From Streptomyces aurantiogriseus (lineage in GTDB: Bacteria > Actinomycetota > Actinomycetes > Streptomycetales > Streptomycetaceae), in NCBI RefSeq assembly GCF_014649375.1, contig NZ_BMSX01000036.1, positions 1-64,000 on the forward strand: a stretch of 64,000 bases of DNA. Direction: 5' to 3'. The notes beneath the pieces were generated by a model, which saw nothing but the letters and a program-made list of their open reading frames with translations, ran no database searches and was not told where the DNA came from. A program made the position numbers and the translations under genes. Shown here in pieces: positions 42,663-51,576 of this stretch; the stretch's first letter is position 1; every line of letters starts with the position of its first letter.

Positions 42663-45041
42663 TCACAGCGATGGCGTCAGGCTCTGCTCGCACCAGATCG
42701 TCTTGCCCCGGGTCGTCTGCCGGCTGCCCCAGCGCTGGGTGAGCTGGGCGACGAGGAGAAGGCCGCGCCCTCCTTCGTCGTCGCTGTGGGCGCGGCGCAG
42801 GTGCGGCGAGGTCGAACTGCCGTCGGAGACCTCGCAGATGAGGGCGCGGTCGCGGATCAGCCGGAGCTGGATGGGGGGTTCGCCGTAGCGGATGGCGTTG
42901 GTGACGAGTTCGCTGACGACGAGTTCGGTGACGAACGCGGTCTCCTCCAGCCCCCATGCGGTGAGTCGGTCGGTGGCGGCCTGCCGGGTGGCGGCCACGT
43001 GGGCGGGATCCGGGGTCACGTCCCAGGTGGCGACCTGCTCGGCGCCGAGTGCGCGGGTGCGGGCCAGCAGGAGGGCGACGTCGTCGCTGGGCTCCTCGGG
43101 CAGGACCGCCTTGAGCACGGTGTCGCACAGGGCGTCGAGGGTGGCGGCGGGTGCGGTCAGCGCGCTGCACAGCTCGGCGGCGGCACGGTCGACGTCCCGG
43201 TCGCGGTCCTCGATGAGGCCATCGGTGTAGAGGGCGACGAGCGTGTCCTCGGGCAGTTCCAGCTCGACCGCCTCGAAGGGCAGCCCCCCGACGCCGAGCG
43301 GGGGGCCGGGGGTCAGCCGGACGAGGTCTGTGGTGCCGTCGGGCAGGACCAGGGCGGGCGCGGGGTGGCCGGCGGCGGCGAGGGTGAGGCGGCGGGTGAC
43401 GGGGTCGTAGACGGCGTAGAGGCAGGTCGCGCCGAGTTCCGCGACGTCGTCGCTGCCGCCGTCGTAGGCCGCGAGGTGGGTGACGAGGTCGTCGAGGTGG
43501 GTGAGGAGCTCGTCGGGCGGCAGGTCCACGTCGGCGAGGGTGCGGACGGCCATGCAGAGCCGGCCCATGGTCGCCGTGGACGGGATGCCGTGTCCCACCA
43601 CGTCGCCGACGACCAGGGCGACCCGGCTGCCGGAAAGCGGGATGACGTCGAACCAGTCGCCGCCGATGCCCGCGGTGGAGCCGCTGGGCAGATAGCGGTG
43701 GGCGACCTCGACCGCCGCCTGTCCGGGCAGTCCGCGGGGCAGCAGGCTGTGCTGGAGGGCGAGGGCGGTGGTGCGTTCCCGGGCGAAGCGGCGGGCGTTG
43801 TCGACGCAGACGGCGGCGCGGCTGGCGAGCTCCTCGGCGAAGAGGGCGTCGTCGGCCTCGTAGTCGTCCGGGTCGGCGATGCGGATGCAGACGGCGACGC
43901 CCAGGGTCGTGCCGCGGGCCCGCAGCGGTACGGCGAGCAGGGAGTGGACGCCGCGGCGGTGGCGGCGTCCCTCGGGGGTGCGGGTGTCGCGCTCGGCGAT
44001 CCAGCGCACGAAGTCCGGCTCGCCCGCCTGGCTCAGGACGGCGCGCCCCTCCCGCAGGGCGCGCGCGGGCGGGCTGTACGACGGGTAGATGTCCAGGTCT
44101 CCCAGATGGACGCCCGCCTCGGGGGTGCCCTGGGTGACGGAGCCGTGGGCGACGCGGCGCAGCACGATCTCGCCGGCGGGCACGGGGGGCGGCTCGTCGG
44201 CGCCGAGCACCCAGTCGAGCAGGTCGACACTGGCGAAGTCGGCGAACTGCGGCACGAGGAGTTCGACGAGTTCCTCGGCGGTGCGCACCACGTCCAGGGT
44301 GGTGCCGATGGAGGCCGCCGCCTCGTTGAGCAGGGCCAGCCGCCGGCGGGCCCAGTACTGCTCACTGCTGTCGAACGCGGCCAGGGCGACTGCGCCGACC
44401 TCGCCGTCGGAGTCGCGCAGGGGCCACATCTCGATGCTCCAGGCGTGCTCCCGGTTGAGGGACGGGGCGCCGGTGAAGCTTTCGTAGCGGACCGGGCGGC
44501 CGGTCTCGGCGACCTGGCGCAGGTGGTAATTGAAGCCCCGGCTGTGCGTGGCGTCCTCGACGGTCTCCGGGAAGTGCCGGCCGAGCAGGACGTCCTCGGG
44601 CACGCCCATGACCTTGCAGGCGGCGTCGTTCAGGCGCAGGTAGCGCTGGCGGGTGTCGAAGACCGACATCGACATGGAGGCCTGCTGGAAGGCGTGCCCG
44701 GCCAGGGTGGTTTCCGTGGCCGGGGGCGGTGCGGCGGTGAGGGTGAGGCCCGCGGGTTCGCCTCCGGGGCCGAGGACGGGGCAGGCGGTCACGGTGACGG
44801 TGACCGCGCGGCCGTCACGGTGCCGTACGACGACGGGGCCGGTCCAGACGTCGTCGAAGCGCGCCGGGAGGGCGTCGCCGAGCATCTCGGCGGCCGGTCG
44901 GCCCACCGCCTCCTCGGCCGTATGGCCGGTGAGCAGACGGGCGCCCTCGCTCCAGCCCGTCACGGTGCCCCGGGCATCGATGACGACCGCAGCGACGACG
45001 TGGTCCATGTCGTCCAGAATGGTCCCTTTGTTGCACTGCAT
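42663..45041 (-). CDS. multidomain PP2C/SpoIIE phosphatase with PAS, GAF and HATPase domains
   Basis: The 792-aa protein reads, in order: a PAS domain (about 10-110, MDHVVAAVVIDARGTVTGW), a second PAS (about 120-230), a GAF domain (about 240-430), a SpoIIE-type PP2C phosphatase (about 440-650, with GGDWFD and TDGLIED) and an RsbW-like ATPase (about 670-790). Such proteins set anti-sigma pathways, usually for SigB-type factors. The start could be ATG 45041 or ATG 45008, where family similarity begins. Possible targets include the SigB-like factor at 61.7 kb, which is inference only. Confidence 0.92.
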   Translation of the reverse strand: MQCNKGTILDDMDHVVAAVVIDARGTVTGWSEGARLLTGHTAEEAVGRPAAEMLGDALPARFDDVWTGPVVVRHRDGRAVTVTVTACPVLGPGGEPAGLTLTAAPPPATETTLAGHAFQQASMSMSVFDTRQRYLRLNDAACKVMGVPEDVLLGRHFPETVEDATHSRGFNYHLRQVAETGRPVRYESFTGAPSLNREHAWSIEMWPLRDSDGEVGAVALAAFDSSEQYWARRRLALLNEAAASIGTTLDVVRTAEELVELLVPQFADFASVDLLDWVLGADEPPPVPAGEIVLRRVAHGSVTQGTPEAGVHLGDLDIYPSYSPPARALREGRAVLSQAGEPDFVRWIAERDTRTPEGRRHRRGVHSLLAVPLRARGTTLGVAVCIRIADPDDYEADDALFAEELASRAAVCVDNARRFARERTTALALQHSLLPRGLPGQAAVEVAHRYLPSGSTAGIGGDWFDVIPLSGSRVALVVGDVVGHGIPSTATMGRLCMAVRTLADVDLPPDELLTHLDDLVTHLAAYDGGSDDVAELGATCLYAVYDPVTRRLTLAAAGHPAPALVLPDGTTDLVRLTPGPPLGVGGLPFEAVELELPEDTLVALYTDGLIEDRDRDVDRAAAELCSALTAPAATLDALCDTVLKAVLPEEPSDDVALLLARTRALGAEQVATWDVTPDPAHVAATRQAATDRLTAWGLEETAFVTELVVSELVTNAIRYGEPPIQLRLIRDRALICEVSDGSSTSPHLRRAHSDDEGGRGLLLVAQLTQRWGSRQTTRGKTIWCEQSLTPSL

Positions 45042-45091
45042 CAACCGCTGTCCCGCCAAGTCAACGGCGGCGGGACGGGGCCTGGCGGCCC

Positions 45092-45559
45092 TCAGGAGCG
45101 GTGGGCGCGCAGCACCTCCAGGGCGCGGTCGGCGTGGGTGTTCATGCGCAGCTCGCTGCGCACGACCTCCAGGACGGTGCGGTCCTGCCCGATGACGAAG
45201 GTGACCCGCTTGGTGGGAGCCAGGGAGAAGCCGCGCTTCACGCCGAACCGTTCCCGCACCGCGCCGTCGGCGTCGGACAGCAGCGGCATCCCGAGAGTGT
45301 GACGGCCGGCGAACTCCTGCTGGCGGTCGACGGAGTCGCCGCTGATGCCGACGGGCTGCGCGCCCACGGCGGCGAACTCGGCGGCCAGGTCCCGGAAGTG
45401 ACACGCCTCGGCGGTGCAGCCGGGGGTGAGGGCGGCGGGGTAGAAGAAGAGGACCACCGGCCCGTCGGCAAGCAGTGCGGTGAGGCTGCGGACCGTCCCG
45501 GTCTCGTCCGGCAGCGCGAAGTCCTCGACCAGGTCACCGGTCTCCAGAGCCTTGCTCAC
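45092..45559 (-). CDS. peroxiredoxin (AhpC/TSA/BCP type)
   Basis: This 155-aa thiol peroxidase has the peroxidatic Cys in ALTPGCTAEACHFRDL (the C-x4-C arrangement of Prx Q/BCP). The N-terminal VEDFALPDETGTVRSL and the later VKRGFSLAPTKRVTFVIGQD are family marks. It reduces H2O2 and organic peroxides using thioredoxin. GTG 45559 overlaps the TGA of the DoxX gene (GTGA), so the two are coupled and DoxX is translated first. The rare leading residues before the GTG are not family-like. Confidence 0.9.
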   Translation of the reverse strand: MSKALETGDLVEDFALPDETGTVRSLTALLADGPVVLFFYPAALTPGCTAEACHFRDLAAEFAAVGAQPVGISGDSVDRQQEFAGRHTLGMPLLSDADGAVRERFGVKRGFSLAPTKRVTFVIGQDRTVLEVVRSELRMNTHADRALEVLRAHRS

Positions 45560-45936
45560 GACTGTCCCTTCGTGTTCTCGGCGACGCTGCGGGCCCACAG
45601 CACGAGGGGCACCTGCAGGGGCAGCCGGCCGATCGCGGCCGCCTTGAGCGGGGTGGGGCGGTGCCTCCAGTCGACCGCCATCTTGATGTTGGCGGGGAAG
45701 ACACCGACGAAGAACGCCGCGGTGGCCAGCGCGGCCGCCTTGCGGGTCTTCGGCAGCGCCAGGCCCGCCGCCAGTGCCAGCTCGGCGACACCGCTGCCGT
45801 ATGTCCAGGCCCGGGGCGAGCCCGGCAGCGCGCGGGGGATGGTCGCGTCGAACGGACGCGGTACGGCGAAGTGGGTGACGCCCATGCCGGCCAGCAGGCC
45901 CGCGAGCAGCAGGGGTGAGCGTTCGGACCGGGGCAC
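45556..45936 (-). CDS. DoxX-like membrane protein
   Basis: The product is 126 aa with about four hydrophobic segments: LLLAGLLAGMGVTHFAVP, AWTYGSGVAELALAAGLALP, AALATAAFFVGVFPANIKMA and PLQVPLVLWARSV. It is typical of the DoxX-like family, whose members are associated with redox or thiosulfate metabolism. The GTG at 45936 follows GAGGAGG. Its stop overlaps the peroxiredoxin GTG by one base pattern, so the pair is one operon and membrane redox protection is a plausible role. Confidence 0.85.
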   Translation of the reverse strand: MPRSERSPLLLAGLLAGMGVTHFAVPRPFDATIPRALPGSPRAWTYGSGVAELALAAGLALPKTRKAAALATAAFFVGVFPANIKMAVDWRHRPTPLKAAAIGRLPLQVPLVLWARSVAENTKGQS

Positions 45937-46097
45937 GGTTCCTCCTCTGACGGCCTGGCGCGCGATCTTACGCGAGGGCGGGAGGCGCTCCGGCGGCGGG
46001 GCCTCCCAACTCGCCTGCGTTTCCGGGTCGGTGGGACCGACGCGGCGTGCTCCGGCCGCGGCGCAGATGCGTGCCCGGCGTGTGGCCGCGGCGGGGC

Positions 46098-46556
46098 CGG
46101 GGCCGGCACGGCCGCCCTGTGCGTGCTCTACGCGGGCGGCGCGGTGGGGACGCTGGCCGGGAGCCGGCTGGCCGGGCGGTACGGGCGGCTGACGGTCGTG
46201 CGCCGGTCCTACCTGGTGACGGTGGTCGCGGTGGCCGGGGTGGTGTTCGTGCCGGGCCCGGCGCTGTACGGGTTCGTCGCGCTCGCCTCGGCCGGGCTGT
46301 ACGTGCCGTTCTCGCTGCACGTGACGCTGGGCCAGGACTGTCTGCCCCGGCACATGGGCACCCCGCGAGCGGCGTCACGCTGGGTTTGACGGTGAGCGTC
46401 GGAGGTGTCGCGGCCCCGGCCGTCGGAGCGCTCGCGGACACCACGTCCCTGCAGGTGGGCCTGCTCCCCCTCGTCGTACCGCCCGTGGTGGCCTGGCTGT
46501 TGTTGCGGGGGCTGCGGGAGCCCGCTCCGGCCGCGAGGGCTCCGGAGCGGACGTGA
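46098..46556 (+). pseudogene. decayed MFS transporter, C-terminal half with a frameshift
   Basis: Two frames give successive parts of one MFS protein. The first (46123-46370 region) reads GGAVGTLAGSRLAGRYGRLT and ALYGFVALASAGLYVPFSLH. After a frameshift near 46365 the second reads GVTLGLTVSVGGVAAPAVGA and TSLQVGLLPLVVPPVVAWLL. The pieces match the end of fosmidomycin/antibiotic-resistance-like transporters. The N-terminal half is missing. It abuts a convergent MarR gene, its probable former partner. Confidence 0.8.
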
Positions 46557-46558
46557 TG

Positions 46559-47083
46559 TCAGGCGCCGCCCGTGGGCGCTTCGGACGACTGCTCGGTCTC
46601 CTCGTCGACGGCGTACGCGAGGAAGTCGTCGACCATGCGGTGGAAGAGCGTGGCGAGCCGGCGCAGATCCTCCGGGGACCACTCGGACAGGGCCAGCTGC
46701 ATACCGCGGGCGCCCGTGTCCCTGACCCGGTCGACGGCCGCGCTGCCCTGTTCCGTGAGCTGGATCCGCTGGGCCCGGCCGTCGTGGGGGTCGGGGACCC
46801 GGGTGACGTAGCCGGACTTCTGCAGCTGCTGCACCGTCCGGGTCACGTGCGAGGCCTCCACCCCGAGGCGCTGTGCCAGCTCCCCCGGCCGCAGCGGCTC
46901 GGAGTCGGCGACCTGCCGCAGCAGGGCCACGGCGGCGCGGTCAAGGGGGACGCCGGCCAGCGCCATCAGCCGGTCGTGCTGGCGGGCGCGGGTGCTCAGG
47001 TAGGTGATGCGGGTGAGCGCGCGTTCGATCTCGATCACTTCCGGAGAAGCGGTGAGGGGTACGGGGAGCGGTTCGGTGGACAT
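46559..47083 (-). CDS. MarR-family transcriptional regulator with upstream palindromic operator
   Basis: A 174-aa winged-helix protein: PGELAQRLGVEASHVTRTVQ is the recognition HTH and LQKSGYVTRVPDPHDGRAQR the wing; the C-terminal helix contains FHRMVDDFLAYAV. Family members respond to small phenolic or antibiotic ligands. A 17-bp palindrome (47105-47121) lies just upstream, and three further copies precede the response regulator at 51554. I infer self- and cross-regulation. The start ATG is at 47083; a GTG three codons upstream is possible. Confidence 0.9.
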   Translation of the reverse strand: MSTEPLPVPLTASPEVIEIERALTRITYLSTRARQHDRLMALAGVPLDRAAVALLRQVADSEPLRPGELAQRLGVEASHVTRTVQQLQKSGYVTRVPDPHDGRAQRIQLTEQGSAAVDRVRDTGARGMQLALSEWSPEDLRRLATLFHRMVDDFLAYAVDEETEQSSEAPTGGA

Positions 47084-47104
47084 GCGACCCACTTTACCAT
47101 CTTG

Positions 47105-47121
47105 TTGCGTAACTCAAGTAA
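47105..47121. promoter_or_regulatory. MarR operator-like 17-bp palindrome, copy 1
   Basis: TTGCGTAACTCAAGTAA matches TTRCTTGAnTCAAGYAA, an imperfect inverted repeat, 21 bp upstream of the MarR start. Confidence 0.65.
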
Positions 47122-47164
47122 GCAGTAGGCGTTCTCATACCTACCGGTATGTCTTTTCTCGGCG

Positions 47165-47460
47165 TCACAGCCGTCCCGCTCCCCGCTCCCCCCTGAGCAG
47201 CCATGCCAGGTACACGCCGCCCGCCACACCCGTCACCACGCCGACCGGGAGCAGGGCCGAGCCGGCGAGGCGCTGGGTCGTGAGGTCGGCGGCGGAGACC
47301 AGGAGGGCGCCCGTCCAGGCGGCGGGCAGCAGGTTCGGGCCGGTTGCGCGGGTGAGGCGGCGCGCCAGTTGCGGGGCGGCCATGGCGACGAACGGGATCG
47401 GGCCGGCCGCCGCCACCGCCATCGCGGTCAGTCCGGTGCTGGTCAACCGCACCGCCGCCA
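47165..47460 (-). pseudogene. FecCD-type siderophore ABC permease, C-terminal remnant
   Basis: The minus-strand frame reads LTAMAVAAAGPIPFVAMAAP and QLARRLTRATGPNLLPAAWT, then LLVSAADLTTQRLAGSALLP. These are the last helices of FecCD iron-siderophore permeases, including the PQLARRL contact region. The start of the protein is gone and the frame merges upstream with non-homologous codons. With no partner genes nearby, it is a fragment. Confidence 0.75.
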
Positions 47461-47627
47461 CCGCGACGGTCGTCGACCCGCGCGAGGGCGTCGTCGAGGA
47501 GACGATCACCACGGGCCGGAACCCCAACCACGTGGAGGTCGCCGACGGCGTCGCCTACGTGGTCGACAAGTCCGGGGCCGGCGAGAACGGCGCCGACACG
47601 GTGACCGTCATCGATCTCGCCCACTGA
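47450..47627 (+). pseudogene. YncE-like beta-propeller protein, C-terminal remnant
   Basis: A frame ending at 47627 reads NRTAATATVVDPREGVVEET and ITTGRNPNHVEVADGVAYVV, typical last blades of YncE-type seven-bladed propeller proteins (VxTGxxPxHVxV). No N-terminal part or start exists. It meets the antisense FecCD remnant at about 47450, where a deletion or rearrangement joined the two. Confidence 0.6.
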
Positions 47628-47679
47628 GGCCTTGCCGCACTGAGGTCATGTCGCACTGAGGTCTCGCCCACCGCGAAAA

Positions 47680-47714
47680 GGGCCCCGGCGGGTCGTACCG
47701 GCCCGCCGGGGCCC
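47680..47714. terminator. strong hairpin terminator
   Basis: Perfect 13-bp arms (47680-47692 and 47702-47714) with a 9-nt loop lie just downstream of the ferredoxin reductase gene on the minus strand. Confidence 0.9.
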
Positions 47715-47733
47715 CTCGGTCTTCCCGTCTCCG

Positions 47734-48903
47734 CTACGCCGCGGCGGGCACCGCCTCCTCCCAGGCCGCACCGGCCGCGATCGTCTGCCGCCACCGGCGG
47801 ATCGCCCGCGGCGGCATCCCGACGGCGAGCGCCCCGCTCACCCGGTCGCCGGTGCGGTAGGCGGCCAGGAACCGCCGTTCGTCCAGGTCGCCCTCGACCA
47901 CGGCGACCTCCTCGTGGCCGCGCAGAAAGCCGTACGCCTGGATCTTCATGTCGTACTGGTCGGACCAGAAGTACGGCACCGGCGCGAACGGCTTGCGGCC
48001 CTCGGGGGCGAGCAGGTTGCGGGCGGCGGCCATGCCCTGTTCGGCCGCGTTGGTACGGTGCTCGATCCGCATGGACGTACCGAACAGCGGGTTGTACCAG
48101 CGGGCCACGTCGCCCACCGCGTAGACGCCCTGGGCGGCTGCCAGGTACGCGTCGCAGACCACGCCGTCGCCCACCGTCAGTCCGCTGTCGGCCAGCCAGT
48201 CGGTGTTGGGCAGCGAGCCGATCGCGACGAGCACCTCGTCGGCCTCGACGACCTCCCCGTCGCTGAGCCGTACGCCGTCCTCGGTCACCTCGGTGACGGT
48301 GACGCCGCAGCGCAGGTCCACGCCCCGGTCGCGATGGGCCTGAGACAGCACGCGCCCGACCTCCGCGCCGACCGCGTGGGCCAGCGGGACCGCCGCCGGT
48401 TCCAGGACGGTGACCCGGGCACCGAGCCGCCAGGCCACGGCGGCGGCCTCGGCGCCGAGGAACCCGGCCCCCACCACGACCAGGTGCCGGCCCGGTGCGA
48501 GCCGTTCTCGCAGCGTGAGCGCGTCGTTCAGGGTGCGCAGCACGTGCGCCCCCTCCCCCGGCAGCCGGCGCGGCCGGACCCCGGTGGCCAGGATCAGCCC
48601 GTCGTAGGGCAGCTCGGACCCGTCGGCGAGCCGCACGGCCCGGCCGGTGAGGTCCAGGCCGGTGGCGGCGACGCCGAGCCGCAGGTCGAGGTCGAGGGCG
48701 GCGATGTCGCCGGCCGGGCGCAACTGCAGCCGGTCCGCCTCCCGTTCGGCAGCGAGGAGCTGCTTGGACAGCGGCGGCCGGTCGTACGGCAGGTACGGTT
48801 CGTCGCCGACGAGGGTGACGGTGCCGGTGTGGCCCTCGCGGCGGAGGGTCTCGACCGCCGCGAGTCCGGCGGCCGAGGCGCCCACGACGACGATCCGGTT
48901 CAC
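47734..48903 (-). CDS. FAD-dependent ferredoxin reductase
   Basis: The 389-aa product has an N-terminal Rossmann FAD site (VVVGASAAGLAAVETL), EPYLPYDRPPLSK, an NAD-binding repeat (VVVGAGFLGAEAAAV) and a second FAD site with GVYAVGDVA. This is the BphA4/putidaredoxin-reductase-like group. It takes electrons from NADH to the neighbouring ferredoxin and so to the P450 upstream. Its GTG start overlaps the ferredoxin TGA (GTGA). This gene ends the P450-Fd-FdR operon. Confidence 0.93.
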   Translation of the reverse strand: MNRIVVVGASAAGLAAVETLRREGHTGTVTLVGDEPYLPYDRPPLSKQLLAAEREADRLQLRPAGDIAALDLDLRLGVAATGLDLTGRAVRLADGSELPYDGLILATGVRPRRLPGEGAHVLRTLNDALTLRERLAPGRHLVVVGAGFLGAEAAAVAWRLGARVTVLEPAAVPLAHAVGAEVGRVLSQAHRDRGVDLRCGVTVTEVTEDGVRLSDGEVVEADEVLVAIGSLPNTDWLADSGLTVGDGVVCDAYLAAAQGVYAVGDVARWYNPLFGTSMRIEHRTNAAEQGMAAARNLLAPEGRKPFAPVPYFWSDQYDMKIQAYGFLRGHEEVAVVEGDLDERRFLAAYRTGDRVSGALAVGMPPRAIRRWRQTIAAGAAWEEAVPAAA

Positions 48904-49094
48904 TGCTCCACCAGCCGGATCGCCGCGGCCGGGCAGACCGCCACGGCTTCCCGGACGTCGTCGACGAGGCCGGGGCCGACCTGCTCCTCCAGCAGGATCG
49001 CGATGCCGTCGTCGTCCTGGTCGAAGACCTGCATGGCGGCGACGACGCACTGCCCGGAGGCGACACACTTGTCGGCTTCGAGTTCCACCTTCAT
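48900..49094 (-). CDS. P450-type [3Fe-4S] ferredoxin
   Basis: The product is 64 aa: MKVELEADKCVASGQCVVAA, then ...DDDGIAILLEEQVG... and CPAAAIRL. Three cysteines in C-x5-C-xn-C spacing are as in single-cluster 3Fe-4S ferredoxins that serve CYP105 enzymes in Streptomyces. It shuttles one electron between the reductase and the P450. It follows the P450 by 53 bp and overlaps the reductase by one GTGA. Confidence 0.95.
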   Translation of the reverse strand: MKVELEADKCVASGQCVVAAMQVFDQDDDGIAILLEEQVGPGLVDDVREAVAVCPAAAIRLVEQ

Positions 49095-49147
49095 GGGGTT
49101 CCCCTTCATCACGGTCGGTTGTGGTGCTGTGGCGGGACGGGGAACCG

Positions 49148-50380
49148 TCACCAGGTCACGGGAAGTTCGTGGACGCCGTAGATGAAGGCGTCGTGCTTGA
49201 AGCGGACGTCCTCCGGCGGAACGGCCGACGCCAGCGTGGGGATGCGCCGGTAGAGGGTGCCGTAGACGACCTGCAGTTCCATGCGGGCCAGGGGCTGGCC
49301 CAGGCACTGGTGGACGCCGAAGCCGAAGGCGACGTGGCGGCGGGCGTCGCGGGTGATGTCGAGCCGGTCGGGGTCGGGGAAGACGTCCGGGTCCCGGTTG
49401 GCGATCTCGTTGACCATGATCACGCCTTCGCCGGCCTTGATGACCTGTCCGGCGATCTCGATGTCCTCGGTGACCGCACGGCGCCGGCCGAGGTGGGTGA
49501 TGTGCAGGTAGCGCAGCAGTTCCTCGACCGCCGAGGCGACCAGCGCGGGGTCGTCCGTCTCGCGCAACAGGGCGAGCTGGTCGGGGTGCTGGAGCAGGGC
49601 GTGGGTGCCGAGCGCGATCATGTTCGCGGTGGTCTCGTGGCCCGCGATCAGCAGGAGCAGCGCCATCTCCGTGGCCTGTCGGTGGTCGATCTCCCCGGCG
49701 GTGACGCGGCCGGCGATGCTCGACAGCAGGTCCTCGCGCGGGTCGGCGAGCCGCTTGCCGAGGAGGCCGGCGAGGTAGGCGGCCACCTCGCGGCCGGCCT
49801 GGCCCCGCTGTTCGGGGGTGGCGTCCCGGTGGACCATCGTCTTGGTGTGGTCCTGGAAGAAGGCGTGGTCGTCGTAGGGCACGCCGAGCAGTTCGCAGAT
49901 CACCAGCGAGGGCAGCGGGAGCGCGAACTGCTCGACGAGGTCCGCGGGTCGGGGGCCGGCCAGCAGGTCGTCGATGAGGCCGTCCACGATGCGCTGTACG
50001 GCGGGCCGCAGTGCCTCCACCCGCTTGATGGCGAACGGAGCCGTCACCATCCGGCGCAGCCGGGCGTGTTCGGGGTCGTCCATCATGATGAAGCTGAGCT
50101 TGCCCTCTCCCGCCTCGGGCGAGGCCTTGGTCGGGTAACCGGGGCTGTCGGTGTCCGCGCTGACCCGCGGGTCGCCCAGCAGCGCCCGCTGCTCGGCGTA
50201 GCGGGTCACGAGCCACGGCTCGCTGCCGTCCCACAGGCGCACCTTCGTCAGCGGGCCCTGCTCCTGCAACTCCTTCAGGGCGGGCGGCGGGTCGAACGGA
50301 CAGCGGTCCGCCCGGGGCATCGGGAACTCCGGGACGGCGTCCGGGGCTTCGGGGATCGGGCCGGTCACGGTGTCGGCCAT
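49148..50380 (-). CDS. cytochrome P450, CYP105-like
   Basis: This 410-aa P450 has AGHETTAN (I-helix), EELLR (K-helix ExxR intact) and a heme loop FGFGVHQCLG with Cys359. The N-terminal FPMPRADRCPFDPPP and DDPEHARLRRMVTAPF are typical of CYP105. It is followed by its own ferredoxin and reductase, so it can work as a complete monooxygenase system. CYP105 enzymes hydroxylate xenobiotics and natural products; no biosynthetic cluster lies adjacent. Direct repeats upstream may bind a response regulator. Confidence 0.94.
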   Translation of the reverse strand: MADTVTGPIPEAPDAVPEFPMPRADRCPFDPPPALKELQEQGPLTKVRLWDGSEPWLVTRYAEQRALLGDPRVSADTDSPGYPTKASPEAGEGKLSFIMMDDPEHARLRRMVTAPFAIKRVEALRPAVQRIVDGLIDDLLAGPRPADLVEQFALPLPSLVICELLGVPYDDHAFFQDHTKTMVHRDATPEQRGQAGREVAAYLAGLLGKRLADPREDLLSSIAGRVTAGEIDHRQATEMALLLLIAGHETTANMIALGTHALLQHPDQLALLRETDDPALVASAVEELLRYLHITHLGRRRAVTEDIEIAGQVIKAGEGVIMVNEIANRDPDVFPDPDRLDITRDARRHVAFGFGVHQCLGQPLARMELQVVYGTLYRRIPTLASAVPPEDVRFKHDAFIYGVHELPVTW

Positions 50381-50696
50381 GGTTCTCCTCGGTGGTGGGG
50401 GCTCCGGAGGGGCCGGAGCGCCGGGGGAAGGGGTCGAGACCTCGATGAGCACATGCAAACAGAGAGGGCTGACGCCTTCCGGTCAGATTCCTGTCAGAAA
50501 CCTGACGTGGCGTGGATCACATGGCGAGTTGGACCGTAAGACGATTGTGGTGATTCTGCAATTCCCCTCAGAGGAAGGGAAGTTGTTGCTCCGCCACCAC
50601 TCCCACCCTCACCGCGAAGGACGGCGCCGCAGCAAGCGCGGCACCGCCCCTGACCAGCCGAAGGCGGATGCCTTCACTGTTTGCTCAACCCCCCTC
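50381..50696. other. intergenic region upstream of the CYP105 gene
   Basis: No gene is seen in these 316 bases. They hold the CYP105 promoter region, two 11-bp direct repeats at 50482-50503 and the 3' flank of the response regulator gene. No strong terminator or RNA is seen. Confidence 0.6.
50482..50503. promoter_or_regulatory. two 11-bp direct repeats
   Basis: GTCAGATTCCT and GTCAGAAACCT lie head to tail with 11-bp spacing, about 100 bp upstream of the CYP105 start. OmpR/PhoP-type regulators bind such repeats, and one is encoded next door. Function is inferred. Confidence 0.4.
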
Positions 50697-51554
50697 TCAG
50701 CCTTCGCCCTCATGCCTCCCCAGCCAGTAGCCGAAGCCCCGCCGAGTGTGGATCAATGCGGGTGCGTCGCAGTCCACCTTGCGCCGCAGGCGGGAGACGA
50801 GCTGCTCGATCGCGTTGTCGCCGCGGAAGTCGCCCCACACGTACCGGCTGATCTGCTCCTTGGACAGCACGCGGTGCGCGTTGACGAGGAGGTGGCGCAG
50901 CAGGCGGTACTCGGCGGGGGTGAGGTCGAGGGGGCGGGTGCCGCGCCGGGCGCTGCAGAGGGTGTCGTCGAGGACGAGGTCGCCGTAGCGCGGGGAGTGG
51001 TCCGGGCCGCCGAGGGCCGTGCCGCGCAACAGGACCTGCATCCGGGCGAGGATCTCGGCCACCCGGAAGGGCTTGGTGACGTAGTCCTTCTCGCCCAGAC
51101 CGAGTTCGGGCAGGAGCCGGTCGAGGAAGTCACAGGCGGCCAGATAGAGGACCGGCGGCCGGCGCGCGACGACCGGGCGGCCGGTACGGGCGACGCCCGC
51201 GAAGTCGGGGAGGGTGGTGTCGGCGACCACCAGGTCGAACCGGTGCGCCTCGAGCCGCACCAGCGCCTCGGCGAGCGTGTCCGTGAGGCTGATCCAGTAG
51301 CCGGCCAACTCCAGGGTGGTGGCGAGCAGTTCGACGAGGTCCGGTTCGCCGGCGACGATCAGGACGTGCTGTCCGGCGCCGCGGGCGAGTGACGGTTTCT
51401 CCGTCGCGCTGCCGTACGTGGACGAGACCGTCCGTGAGGGGAGGGCGCTCGGCGCCACGGGCGGCAGGGGGTCCGGGCGGGGTAACGGCCCGACGGCGTC
51501 GAGGTCGGGCTCGGAGTGGAACGGCGGGGGCGTTGCGGGCGGCGAGGGGGCCAT
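50697..51554 (-). CDS. OmpR-type response regulator, atypical receiver, one TTA codon
   Basis: The 285-aa protein has an extended Pro-rich N-terminus, then a receiver (HVLIVAGEPDLVELLATTLE, Asp112 in VVADTTLPD, Lys161 in VTKPF) and an OmpR winged helix (DLTPAEYRLLRHLLVNAHRV, then VSRLRRKVD). The usual acidic pair at the start of the receiver reads AGEPD, so one Asp is missing. Codon 24 is TTA (51485-51483). Three palindromes matching the MarR operator lie directly upstream (51577-51647). No sensor kinase is adjacent, so it is an orphan. ATG 51554 or GTG 51563 could start it. Confidence 0.9.
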   Translation of the reverse strand: MAPSPPATPPPFHSEPDLDAVGPLPRPDPLPPVAPSALPSRTVSSTYGSATEKPSLARGAGQHVLIVAGEPDLVELLATTLELAGYWISLTDTLAEALVRLEAHRFDLVVADTTLPDFAGVARTGRPVVARRPPVLYLAACDFLDRLLPELGLGEKDYVTKPFRVAEILARMQVLLRGTALGGPDHSPRYGDLVLDDTLCSARRGTRPLDLTPAEYRLLRHLLVNAHRVLSKEQISRYVWGDFRGDNAIEQLVSRLRRKVDCDAPALIHTRRGFGYWLGRHEGEG

Positions 51555-51576
51555 GGATCTCACCCTACTCTTCTGC

